Counted from the first letter of the stretch, positions 1 to 6,314 are shown. The stretch: DNA of 10,469 bases from Janthinobacterium sp. (GCA_003482555.1 DMYQ01000285.1:1-10469), one strand, 5' to 3'. A program made the numbers and translations. Notes: generated by a model not told the origin, from the sequence alone.

Positions 1-162
1 GGCCTGGGCTCGAAGGGACAGGAACCGGTGCTCAAGTCCATGGTGCACAGCTGGCTGGTGCAAAATGATGAAGTGATCGCCTTTTGCGTGGCGCGCCAAT
101 CCGAAGGCGGCGACGGCGCCCTGCTGGTGCTGCTCCAAGCCGCGCTGCAGCCCATCCGCTAA
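1..162 (+). CDS. C-terminal fragment of an unidentified protein
   Basis: Frame 1 is open from the left edge of the window to a TAA stop at 160-162, giving 53 visible residues that end in LLQAALQPIR. The fragment is mildly hydrophobic, with no membrane segment and no motif I can name; a stretch around SWLVQNDEVIAFCVARQ looks like a beta strand pair. The start lies outside the window, so family, length and function cannot be judged. Codon use is GC-rich at third positions, as in the neighbouring genes, which supports real coding. A short inverted repeat (186-199) follows the stop. The next gene starts 75 bp downstream on the same strand, so co-transcription is possible but not shown. Confidence 0.6.
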   Translation, partial: GLGSKGQEPVLKSMVHSWLVQNDEVIAFCVARQSEGGDGALLVLLQAALQPIR

Positions 163-185
163 TTACCTAACAGCAACGCCCCCGC

Positions 186-199
186 TGACGGCTCCGTCA
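186..199 (+). other. Short inverted repeat between the partial gene and the TRIC gene
   Basis: TGACGG at 186-191 and CCGTCA at 194-199 are perfect complements separated by 2 bases. The repeat lies 23 bp after the stop of the upstream gene. There is no T-tract after it, so it is a weak candidate for a terminator and could equally be an operator for the gene starting at 238. Only the repeat itself is certain. Confidence 0.3.
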
Positions 200-237
200 T
201 GTTAACCTATGGGCATCTTCCATTCCGCTAGCCGCCC

Positions 238-861
238 ATGATGTCCCTGACCCACGTAGCGCTCATCAAGGTTATCGAAATCATGGCGATCCTGGTGGGC
301 GCCCTGTCCGGCTTCATCGAGGCCAGGCGCAAGCGGATGGATCTGGTGGGTGTGTTCACGGTGGCCTTCATCACGGCCTTCGGCGGCGGCACCCTGCGCG
401 ACATCCTGCTCGACAAGCGCCCCCTGTTCTGGGTCGCGCACCAGGAATACGCCATTCTCATCTTCGTGCTGGCCCTGATCGCCGCGCCGCTGATACGCAC
501 CCTGCGCCAGATCGTGTCGGAACGCTTGATCGTCATCGCCGACGCCATCGGCCTGGGCCTGTTCGCCATCGCCGGCGTGGCCGAAGCCTTGCGCGCGGGC
601 ATGCCGCTCTTCATCGCCTCGATGATGGGGGTGATCACGGGGATTTTCGGCGGAGTCTTGCGCGACATCGTTTGCAATGAAGTGCCGATGGTCTTGCGCG
701 ACGGCAAACCGTATGCGATTTGCGCCTTCATCGGCTGCTGGATGTATCTGCTGGAAAAACACTTCGGCGTCTCGGCCGACATCGCGCTGTGGACCAGCGC
801 GGCGACGATCAGCTGCCTGCGCCTGCTGACCTGGAAATTCGACATGCGCCTGGGCAAGTGA
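238..861 (+). CDS. Trimeric intracellular cation (TRIC) channel family protein, UPF0126
   Basis: The 207-residue protein is very hydrophobic, with about seven predicted membrane segments, and belongs to the YadS/YicG (UPF0126) group. Bacterial members of this group are homologues of TRIC potassium channels. The diagnostic feature is an internal duplication: GGGTLRDILLD at about residues 49-59 recurs as GGVLRDIVCNEVP at about 138-150, each sitting between transmembrane helices. Family members are usually about 200-215 residues, so the gene is full length. An in-frame TAG at 229-231 rules out a longer protein. The start could be the ATG at 238 or the adjacent one at 241; neither has a good Shine-Dalgarno sequence. 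The physiological role in bacteria is not settled; monovalent cation flux across the inner membrane is the family-based expectation. It is convergent with glnB. Confidence 0.88.
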   Translation: MMSLTHVALIKVIEIMAILVGALSGFIEARRKRMDLVGVFTVAFITAFGGGTLRDILLDKRPLFWVAHQEYAILIFVLALIAAPLIRTLRQIVSERLIVIADAIGLGLFAIAGVAEALRAGMPLFIASMMGVITGIFGGVLRDIVCNEVPMVLRDGKPYAICAFIGCWMYLLEKHFGVSADIALWTSAATISCLRLLTWKFDMRLGK

Positions 862-864
862 GCG

Positions 865-883
865 GGGCCGGCGCCGCCGGCCC
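865..883. terminator. GC-rich hairpin between convergent TRIC gene and glnB
   Basis: GGGCCGGC (865-872) and GCCGGCCC (876-883) form a perfect 8-bp stem with a 3-base loop in the 31-bp gap between two convergent stop codons. There is no U-tract on either strand, so it is not a classical intrinsic terminator. Its place suggests a role in ending or protecting transcripts from both sides. Confidence 0.4.
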
Positions 884-892
884 GGGCTGGCC

Positions 893-1231
893 TCAGACGG
901 CGTCCGGACCCGTTTCACCGGTGCGGATGCGGATGACTTGCTCGACATCTTGCACGAAAATCTTGCCGTCGCCGATCTTGCCGGTGCGCGCCGCCTTGAT
1001 GATGGCGTCCACCACCTGCTCGGCCATGGCGTCGTCGACGACCACTTCAACCTTGACCTTGGGCAAGAAATCGACCACGTATTCGGCGCCACGATACAGT
1101 TCGGTGTGCCCCTTTTGGCGGCCGAAACCCTTCACTTCGGTCACGGTCAAGCCCGTCACATTGACTTCGGCGAGCGCCTCGCGCACTTCGTCGAGCTTGA
1201 ACGGTTTGATGACGGCGGTAATCTGTTTCAT
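893..1231 (-). CDS. glnB: Nitrogen regulatory protein PII (GlnB type)
   Basis: This is a 112-residue PII signal protein, the standard length for the family. It is a trimeric cytoplasmic sensor that binds ATP/ADP and 2-oxoglutarate and controls targets such as the adenylyltransferase GlnE and the kinase NtrB. The T-loop reads GRQKGHTELYRGAEY, with Tyr51, the uridylylation site of GlnD, in place. The C-terminal signature TGKIGDGKIFV and the end VIRIRTGE are intact. Thr43 and Asp54 match E. coli GlnB rather than GlnK (Ala43, Asn54), and no amtB follows, so I call glnB. A GGGGA-type Shine-Dalgarno sequence lies about 5 bases before the ATG. It follows nadE by 24 bp on the same strand and is probably co-transcribed with it, though a promoter inside the end of nadE cannot be excluded. 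Confidence 0.96.
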   Translation of the reverse strand: MKQITAVIKPFKLDEVREALAEVNVTGLTVTEVKGFGRQKGHTELYRGAEYVVDFLPKVKVEVVVDDAMAEQVVDAIIKAARTGKIGDGKIFVQDVEQVIRIRTGETGPDAV

Positions 1232-1255
1232 GGTCTTCCCCTTTAAATATGACGT

Positions 1256-2875
1256 TTATTCGTAGAACTTGGATGTGATCGGGTAGCGCCAGTCGCGTCC
1301 GAAACCGCGGTGTGTCACGCGGATGCCGACCGGTGACTGGCGGCGCTTGTATTCATTGATCTTGATCAGGCGCGTCACCCTTGCCACGTCGGCCGGCGGA
1401 TAACCGGCCGCGATGATGTCGGCGATCGGACGATTTTCTTCCATATACATTTGCATGATGGCGTCCAGCACTTCGTAGGGCGGCAGCGAATCTTGATCGA
1501 GCTGGTCCGGGCGCAACTCGGCCGACGGCCCGCGCGTCAAGATGCGTTGCGGAATCACGTCGGAGACGCCGTTGCGGTAGGCGCACAGACGGTACACCAG
1601 CGTCTTGGCGATATCCTTGATCACCGCGAAGCCACCCGCCATGTCGCCGTACAGGGTGCAATAGCCGACCGCCATCTCGCTTTTGTTACCGGTGGTCAAC
1701 ACGATACTGCCATGCTTGTTCGACAGCGCCATCAAGATGGTGCCGCGGATGCGGGCCTGGATGTTTTCCTCGGTCGCATCCTCGGCCAGACCGGCGAACT
1801 CCCGCGCCAGAGTGGCGCGGAAGGCGTCGAAGGTCGGCGTGATCGAGATTTCATCGTAGCGTACATCGAGGCGCTTGACCATGTCGCGCGCATCGATCCA
1901 GGAAATATCGGCCGTGTAAGGCGAAGGCATCATGACGGTGCGCACCTTGTCGGCGCCCAGGGCGTCGACGGCGATGGCCAGGGTCAGAGCCGAATCGACG
2001 CCGCCCGACATGCCGATCAGCACGCCCGGAAAGCCGTTCTTGCCGATATAGTCGCGCACCCCCAGCACCAGCGCCTGGTAAACCTGGGCCTCGGTCGACA
2101 AGGGCGGCGGCAAGGCCGTCGGGCGCGGCGTGGCGCCGTCGAACTCGACCACCTGCAAGTCTTCCTCGAAATGCTTGAGCTGCTTGCAAATGGTGCCGGC
2201 GCCGTCCATGACAAAGGAATCGCCGTCGAAGATCAATTCATCCTGGCCGCCCACCAGGTTGGCGTACACCAGCGCCAGGCCGAGGGCGCTGACGTTCTTG
2301 CGCATCGTTTCATAGCGCAAATGCTGCTTGTTCATGTGATAGGGCGAGCCGTTCGGCACCAGCAACACTTGCGCGCCCGCTTCCAGGGCGCGCCGGGGCG
2401 CGTGGCCGAACCAGGTGTCTTCGCAGATGTTGATGCCGAAGCGCACACCCTTGACGGCGAACACGAAAGCCTGGTCGCTGGACGAGAAATAGCGCTTTTC
2501 GTCGAATACCGTGGTGTTGGGTAAATCGTGCTTGCGGTAAGTGCCCAGCACTTCGCCGTTGAGCAGCACCGAGGCCGCGTTGTAGCGCCGCTCGCCGCCC
2601 ACCTCCAGCAGCGGCAAGCCGACCACCACGTGCAAATCCTTGAAGCTGGCCAGTTCGCTGGCCAGGGCCGCCAACGCTTCCTGGGTTTTTGCGTAAAATG
2701 CAGTGCGCAACAACAAATCTTCGGGCGGATAGCCGACCAGCGACAATTCCGGCGTGAGCACGATATCGGCGCCGGCCTCGAAGGCGCGGCGGGACAGGTC
2801 GACGATCTTGGCGCGGTTGCCGGCCAGATCGCCGACGGTACTATTCATTTGAGCGATTGCGACTTTGACTGTCAT
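1256..2875 (-). CDS. nadE: Glutamine-dependent NAD+ synthetase
   Basis: The 539-residue enzyme makes NAD+ from nicotinate adenine dinucleotide, ATP and glutamine in the last step of NAD synthesis. It has two domains. The N-terminal nitrilase-like glutaminase (about residues 3-250) shows the Glu-Lys-Cys triad: E43 in TPELSLVGYP, K115 in YRKHDLPN and C151 in NICEDTWF. The C-terminal synthetase (about 265-539) has the ATP pyrophosphatase P-loop SGGVDS at 290-295, the TTGNKSE motif near 394-400 and the usual C-terminal basic region. This is the short two-domain form typical of proteobacteria, with ammonia made in the same chain. The start fits the family, which begins close to VAIAQMN; no good Shine-Dalgarno sequence is visible. 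It is divergent from the gene at 2986 and is followed by glnB. Confidence 0.97.
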   Translation of the reverse strand: MTVKVAIAQMNSTVGDLAGNRAKIVDLSRRAFEAGADIVLTPELSLVGYPPEDLLLRTAFYAKTQEALAALASELASFKDLHVVVGLPLLEVGGERRYNAASVLLNGEVLGTYRKHDLPNTTVFDEKRYFSSSDQAFVFAVKGVRFGINICEDTWFGHAPRRALEAGAQVLLVPNGSPYHMNKQHLRYETMRKNVSALGLALVYANLVGGQDELIFDGDSFVMDGAGTICKQLKHFEEDLQVVEFDGATPRPTALPPPLSTEAQVYQALVLGVRDYIGKNGFPGVLIGMSGGVDSALTLAIAVDALGADKVRTVMMPSPYTADISWIDARDMVKRLDVRYDEISITPTFDAFRATLAREFAGLAEDATEENIQARIRGTILMALSNKHGSIVLTTGNKSEMAVGYCTLYGDMAGGFAVIKDIAKTLVYRLCAYRNGVSDVIPQRILTRGPSAELRPDQLDQDSLPPYEVLDAIMQMYMEENRPIADIIAAGYPPADVARVTRLIKINEYKRRQSPVGIRVTHRGFGRDWRYPITSKFYE

Positions 2876-2985
2876 GATGGTGTTGGTGGTAAATTCGATG
2901 GTCTATGGATGGATGACATATTGCGGGATGGTTCCCGGGGGCGAACAGCGGCCCGCTAACGGCTGGTGAATGCAAACCGACAAAA
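2876..2985. promoter_or_regulatory. Divergent intergenic region between nadE and the FemAB-like gene
   Basis: These 110 bp separate two divergent starts and so should hold promoters for both directions. I see no convincing -10/-35 pair on either strand. A CCCGGG palindrome sits at about 2935-2940. The assignment rests on position only. Confidence 0.4.
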
Positions 2986-4122
2986 ATGAATTATCGCACG
3001 GGTATCGTTTCTTCTCTGGCTGAAATTGGCGAATCGGCCTGGAGCGCTCTGCTGGCGGTACAGGAAGATAGCAATCCCTTCCTGTCCTACGCCTTCCTTC
3101 ATGCCCTGCACGAGTCCGGCAGCGCCGCGCCCGACACCGGTTGGCAGCCGCAATACCTGGCGCTGTGGCAAGGCGACACCCTGGCGGCGGCCATGCCCCT
3201 GTACGTGAAATCGCATTCTTACGGCGAATACGTGTTCGACTGGGCCTGGGCCGAAGCTTACGAGCGCAACGGCGTCGGCTACTATCCGAAACTGTTGTCG
3301 GCAATTCCCTTCACGCCCGTCAGCGGCGCCCGACTGCTGGCGCGCGACGAGCAAGCCCGCGCCGCCCTGGTCGAACTGCTGTGTGCCCAGCAGGGCGCGG
3401 CCGGCATGTCGTCCACCCACGTGCTATTTCCGCCGCAAGCCCAGGCCCTGCAATTGCAAGCGGCCGGCTTCATGTTGCGCAGCGGCGTACAGTTCCACTG
3501 GTTGAATGGGGGCTACCGCGATTTCGACGCCTTCCTGGCCACGCTGGAACATAAAAAACGCAAGAATATCCGTGCCGAGCGGCGCAAGGTGGCTGAAGCC
3601 GGCGTCACCATGCGCCGCGTGCGCGGCGTCGACGCCGGCGACGCCGACTGGCGCCTGTTTCACCGTTGCTACGCGAACACTTACGCCGAACACCGCTCCA
3701 CGCCCTATCTGAACCTGGATTTCTTTCAGCGCATAGGCCGCACCATGCCGGAAAACATCTTACTGGTGATTGCGGAACGGGACGGCCACGCCATCGCCGC
3801 CTCGCTGCTGATACACACGGCCGACACCCTGTACGGGCGCTACTGGGGCGCCCTGGAACACTTGCCCTGCCTGCATTTCGAGACGGCTTACTATCAGCCC
3901 CTGGAGTTTTGCATCGAGCAAAATATCGCCACCTTCGAAGGCGGCGCCCAGGGCGAGCACAAGATGGCGCGCGGCTTCCTGCCACAAAAAACCTGGTCGG
4001 CCCACTGGCTGGCCCACTCCGCCTTCGCCGACGCCGTGGAACGCTTCCTGGAACGCGAAAGCGGTGGCATCGATAACTATATCGACGAACTCAACGAGCG
4101 CAATCCCTTCCGTCCCACCTGA
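2986..4122 (+). CDS. FemAB-like GNAT-fold protein (DUF482 / PF04339 family)
   Basis: The 378-residue soluble protein matches my memory of the DUF482 family, which annotation pipelines call GNAT family N-acetyltransferase or, loosely, peptidoglycan biosynthesis/recognition protein. Family landmarks are NPFLSYAFLHALHESG near 30-45, a long aromatic block (YVFDWAWAEAYERNG, 82-96), the basic stretch HKKRKNIRAERRKV (189-202) at the entry to the second GNAT-like half, YGRYWGALEHLPCLHFE (283-299) and FEGGAQGEHKMARGF (317-331). It has no signal peptide or membrane segment. The double GNAT arrangement recalls FemAB aminoacyl transferases, but no substrate is established for this family, so an acyl or aminoacyl transfer role is only inferred. 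It starts close to the divergent nadE, has a weak Shine-Dalgarno sequence and ends convergent with the DUF5335-like gene. Confidence 0.85.
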   Translation: MNYRTGIVSSLAEIGESAWSALLAVQEDSNPFLSYAFLHALHESGSAAPDTGWQPQYLALWQGDTLAAAMPLYVKSHSYGEYVFDWAWAEAYERNGVGYYPKLLSAIPFTPVSGARLLARDEQARAALVELLCAQQGAAGMSSTHVLFPPQAQALQLQAAGFMLRSGVQFHWLNGGYRDFDAFLATLEHKKRKNIRAERRKVAEAGVTMRRVRGVDAGDADWRLFHRCYANTYAEHRSTPYLNLDFFQRIGRTMPENILLVIAERDGHAIAASLLIHTADTLYGRYWGALEHLPCLHFETAYYQPLEFCIEQNIATFEGGAQGEHKMARGFLPQKTWSAHWLAHSAFADAVERFLERESGGIDNYIDELNERNPFRPT

Positions 4123-4158
4123 CCCTCGGGGGATGGACATTCGGCGCCGCCTTGCGCC

Positions 4159-4500
4159 TCAGTGCGGCGGCGGCGGCAGCATCAGCGGGTCGCGCAACTT
4201 GATGATGTGACGCACCTGATCGGCATCGATCACTTCCATGCTGGCCAGGGCGGCGCCGGTCATGTCGACATAGACGGTCTGCGGCCGGCGTATCATGTGA
4301 TCGAGTCCTTCCACCATCACGGCCAGGATATCGCTGTGGGGATCGTAGACGATGCCCAGCAGGGGCGCCCAGTCGGACTGCACCTGGGCACCGATTTCCA
4401 GGGCATCGACGTCCAGTTCCGTGTTCTTGCCGATCAATATCTTCGACATGTGATTAAAGTAGTCGTGCCAGTTCGGCTTGTCGATTTTCGATATGCTCAT
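4159..4500 (-). CDS. Small conserved hypothetical protein, DUF5335-like
   Basis: The 113-residue protein begins MSISKIDKPNWHDYFNHMSK and ends RDPLMLPPPPH. Its layout agrees with what I recall of the DUF5335 family: an N-terminal K.DK..W..YF....SK block, a central DWAPLLGIVYDPHSD, GLDHMIRRP, and a C-terminal SMEVIDADQVRHIIKLRDPLML. No catalytic motif, signal peptide or membrane segment is visible, and no function is known to me. The start at 4500 is chosen because a strong Shine-Dalgarno sequence (GAGGAGGG) lies just upstream; a longer reading from 4563 would add an arginine- and cysteine-rich tail that looks non-coding. It is convergent with the FemAB-like gene and lies downstream of hdeD on the same strand, with the palindromic element in between. 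Confidence 0.75.
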   Translation of the reverse strand: MSISKIDKPNWHDYFNHMSKILIGKNTELDVDALEIGAQVQSDWAPLLGIVYDPHSDILAVMVEGLDHMIRRPQTVYVDMTGAALASMEVIDADQVRHIIKLRDPLMLPPPPH

Positions 4501-4574
4501 GCACCCTCCTCGAAGCGCCGGAAAACGCCGGCGTGCGTACCTCAGCCAACAATCCGCGGCCAAGCTCGGTCAAC

Positions 4575-4616
4575 CCGCAAGCAAACCTGCACGCCAGCCG
4601 CAAGCAGCCGCAAGCA
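4575..4616. repeat. Short CCGCAAGCA repeats in the leader of the DUF5335-like gene
   Basis: CCGCAAGCA occurs at 4575-4583, 4598-4606 and 4608-4616; the last two form a perfect 10-bp tandem (AGCCGCAAGC twice, 4596-4615). They lie in the 320-bp gene-free stretch 4501-4820, which otherwise holds only the palindromic element at 4661-4824. No promoter is obvious there. The repeats may be simple slippage products. Confidence 0.5.
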
Positions 4617-4660
4617 ACCGCGCATCCAAGCTGTGTCAACAGCGCCCTCCCGCGGGCGCG

Positions 4661-4824
4661 CTAGTGTAGTGTTGCGCGTTGATTGCGACTTATAAAAATA
4701 GCCGATTTTTCGCCGAGACAAGGAAAAAACCGCAGCAATACCGAGGTATTGCGAGGATTTTTGACGCAGTATCGGCGGAAAAGACGCATTTTTATGTCGC
4801 AAGAAGAGCGCAACACTACACTAG
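4661..4824. mobile_element. 164-bp palindromic MITE-like element with 17-bp terminal inverted repeats
   Basis: CTAGTGTAGTGTTGCGC at 4661-4677 is exactly the reverse complement of 4808-4824. The arms stay similar further in: TTGCGAC (4683-4689) faces GTCGCAA (4796-4802), an ATAAAAAT block and a CGCCGA block recur in mirror position, and the centre is GCAATACC-GA-GGTATTGC (4735-4752). The whole element is thus one imperfect palindrome of about 80-base arms, AT-richer than its surroundings, with no coding capacity. This is the form of a miniature inverted-repeat transposable element. Each end begins with CTAG, which could be a 4-bp target duplication, since IS5-group elements favour YTAR/CTAG sites; that family link is only a guess. 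As RNA it would fold into one long hairpin on either strand. Its right end overlaps the stop codon of hdeD. Confidence 0.8.
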
Positions 4825-5438
4825 TGGCCGGCGGCCGTCATGCGCCGCTCGCCCGTGCGGCGCTCCAGGCGTGGCCGGCCATCCGGCGCGACGGGAGTCA
4901 AGCGCCGCTTGCTGTTGGCGCGGAAGGCCAGCACCAGGTATAGCACGCCGGTCAGCAGCGCATACACGCCGATCAGCCACACCAAGGCCAGGGCGCCGGC
5001 GCCCGGATAGGCAATGATCAATGCGCCAAAGGCGATGGAGACCACCGCGCTGAGTATCAATAGCCATTCGTCGCGCATGACATGGCGCAGCTTGGCGGCC
5101 AGGAAAATGTCGAGCGCGCCGGTCACGAGGGCGTTGACGCCGATGACGATAACGAGCGCCAGCGCCGTCAAGGTGGGCCGCATGGTCGCCAGCACCCCGG
5201 CGGCCAGGCTCACCAGGCCCAGCAGCAACAGGGCCCACCAACCTTCGCTGCGCCAGTTGCGCAGCGCGCCGATGACGGAGACGGCACCGACCAGCAAGGC
5301 ATAGATGGCAAAGATGGCGATCAGCGAGAACAGGGTCAGGCCCGGCATCGCCAGCGCAAAAATACCGAACAACAAGGCGATTGCGCCGCGCAAGGCGAGT
5401 ATCCACCAGGAGCGCATCAGCATGGGAATCGCATTCAT
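4821..5438 (-). CDS. HdeD family membrane protein (DUF308)
   Basis: The 205-residue protein has about six hydrophobic helices (near 11-30, 35-58, 67-84, 89-113, 124-144 and 147-172) and a basic, hydrophilic C-terminal tail of about 30 residues. The pattern of paired helices, SEGWWALLLLG at the third and DEWLLILSAVVSIAFG at the fifth, is typical of the HdeD/DUF308 group, linked in E. coli to acid resistance at high cell density. The function in this organism is not shown. The start at 5438 is preferred because GGGAGG lies 6 bases before the ATG; an in-frame GTG at 5462 has no such site. The TAG stop is the only TAG among the genes here and lies inside the terminal CTAG of the palindromic element, so the C-terminus may have been set or marked by that insertion. 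ppa lies upstream, separated by a terminator. Confidence 0.87.
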   Translation of the reverse strand: MNAIPMLMRSWWILALRGAIALLFGIFALAMPGLTLFSLIAIFAIYALLVGAVSVIGALRNWRSEGWWALLLLGLVSLAAGVLATMRPTLTALALVIVIGVNALVTGALDIFLAAKLRHVMRDEWLLILSAVVSIAFGALIIAYPGAGALALVWLIGVYALLTGVLYLVLAFRANSKRRLTPVAPDGRPRLERRTGERRMTAAGH

Positions 5439-5566
5439 CACTAACCTCCCGAAACGGACCACGGGCCCGATAAGAAGTCAGATCGCCGGCGCCGGCGCCG
5501 GTTCCGCGCTCGTGGCTTGGGGCTTGATCGCCATCATGCCGGTCAAACGCGTATGCGCGGACGAAA

Positions 5567-5604
5567 AAAAACGCATGCCGCCGGCAGGACGGGAATGCGT
5601 TTTT
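5567..5604 (-). terminator. Intrinsic terminator downstream of ppa
   Basis: AAAAACGCAT (5567-5576) pairs perfectly with ATGCGTTTTT (5595-5604) around an 18-base GC-rich loop. On the minus strand the stem is followed by further Ts, giving a run of eight (5571-5564), which suits termination of ppa, whose stop is about 40 bp upstream of the stem. The plus strand also ends in five Ts, so it may work in both directions. Two more short GC hairpins (GGCCCG-GAT-CGGGCC and GGCCGC-TT-GCGGCC, about 5609-5633) lie between it and the ppa stop. Confidence 0.85.
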
Positions 5605-5642
5605 CACGGGCCCGGATCGGGCCGCTTGCGGCCAGGGAAGGC

Positions 5643-6191
5643 TTAAGAGGCGGCCGCTTCCATTTGTTTCTTGTACGAAGCGACGCCGTTCAGGATTTCC
5701 GTTTTCGCGTCTTCAGGGCCGTACCAGCCGTCGATCTTGACCCATTTGCCTTTTTCCAGATCCTTGTAATGCTCAAAGAAATGCTGGATCTGGCGCAGGC
5801 GCAACTCGTTCATGTCTTCCGGCTTTTGCCAGTGGCTATAGATCGACAAGACCTTGTCGACCGGAACCGCCAGCACCTTGGCGTCTTCGCCCGCTTCATC
5901 CGTCATTTTCAGCACGCCGATAGGACGGCAACGCACCACCACGCCCGGGAACAGCGGGAAAGGGGTGATGACCAGCACATCGACCGGGTCGCCGTCGTCG
6001 GACAGGGTGTTCGGCACATAACCATAATTGCACGGATAGTGCATGGCGGTACCCATGAAGCGGTCGACGAAAATGGCGCCGCTTTCCTTGTCGACTTCGT
6101 ACTTGATCGGATCGGCGTTCATCGGGATTTCGATGATCACGTTGAAATCGTTCGGCAGGTCGCGACCGGATGACACTTTATTCAGACTCAT
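5643..6191 (-). CDS. ppa: Inorganic pyrophosphatase (family I)
   Basis: The 182-residue soluble enzyme hydrolyses pyrophosphate to phosphate and so drives nucleotide, NAD and other biosynthetic reactions forward; family I enzymes are usually Mg-dependent hexamers in bacteria. The signature DGDPVDVL (D66, D68, D71, equivalent to E. coli D65, D67, D70) is intact. Other active-site segments are IKYEVDKESG (29-38), the YPCNYGYVPNT block (52-62) and the C-terminal KWVKIDGWYG. Length is close to the E. coli enzyme. A GAGGA Shine-Dalgarno sequence precedes the ATG at proper distance. It has its own promoter in the gap after hemY and its own terminator, so it appears to be a single-gene unit. Confidence 0.97.
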   Translation of the reverse strand: MSLNKVSSGRDLPNDFNVIIEIPMNADPIKYEVDKESGAIFVDRFMGTAMHYPCNYGYVPNTLSDDGDPVDVLVITPFPLFPGVVVRCRPIGVLKMTDEAGEDAKVLAVPVDKVLSIYSHWQKPEDMNELRLRQIQHFFEHYKDLEKGKWVKIDGWYGPEDAKTEILNGVASYKKQMEAAAS

Positions 6192-6229
6192 GGAGATTCC
6201 TCAATTTGCGGATAATGTTTGCTGCTGAT

Positions 6230-6285
6230 GTAATTCTGACGGCGTAATTCTGGTGCTGTAATTCCAGTGCCGTAATTATAGCGAA
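6230..6285. repeat. Four 14-bp tandem repeats (GTAATTC) in the ppa leader
   Basis: Copies begin at 6230, 6244, 6258 and 6272, exactly 14 bp apart: GTAATTCTGACGGC, GTAATTCTGGTGCT, GTAATTCCAGTGCC and GTAATTATAGCGAA. The first six bases (GTAATT) are constant and the seventh is C in three copies; the other half has drifted, keeping a G/C pattern. Read on the ppa strand the unit is GAATTAC, and the copy nearest the promoter merges with the -10 box. They occupy most of the predicted 5' untranslated leader. Confidence 0.85.
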
Positions 6286-6303
6286 AGGCGACCGCCTTGT
6301 GCA
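6275..6303 (-). promoter_or_regulatory. ppa: Predicted sigma70 promoter of ppa
   Basis: On the minus strand a perfect -10 box TATAAT lies at 6280-6275. A 4-of-6 -35 match, TGCACA, lies at 6303-6298 with a 17-bp spacer. Transcription would start near 6268 and give a leader of about 77 bases that contains three of the 14-bp repeats. The -10 is convincing; the -35 is weak. Confidence 0.65.
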
Positions 6304-6314
6304 CTGCAGCAAGC

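Noticed and set aside
202..1092. Minus-strand open frame opposite the TRIC gene and into glnB
   Set aside because: It overlaps two well-supported genes and reads as low-complexity Arg/Gln/His/Asp sequence without domains.
1451..2524. Long plus-strand open frame (357 codons) opposite nadE
   Set aside because: It lies fully antisense to a clear nadE gene, is rich in His/Gln/Arg/Ala as expected for reverse frames of high-GC genes, and shows no recognisable domain.
4501..4563. Longer start for the DUF5335-like gene at 4563
   Set aside because: The extra 21 residues are Arg/Cys-rich and unlike the family, and a strong Shine-Dalgarno sequence sits directly before the ATG at 4500.
4575..4616. CCGCAAGCA repeats as a possible CRISPR-like array
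   Set aside because: The units are only 9-10 bp, without spacers of regular size and without cas genes.
4691..4700. TATAAAAATA inside the palindromic element as a promoter
   Set aside because: There is no -35 box at suitable distance; it is kept only as a possibility in the findings.
5439..5462. GTG start at 5462 for the HdeD-family gene
   Set aside because: It has no ribosome binding site, whereas the ATG at 5438 has GGGAGG at good spacing.
5485..5501. GCCGGC repeated nearly three times upstream of the HdeD-family gene
   Set aside because: This is a short GC-rich simple repeat, common in such genomes, with no clear link to a promoter or operator.
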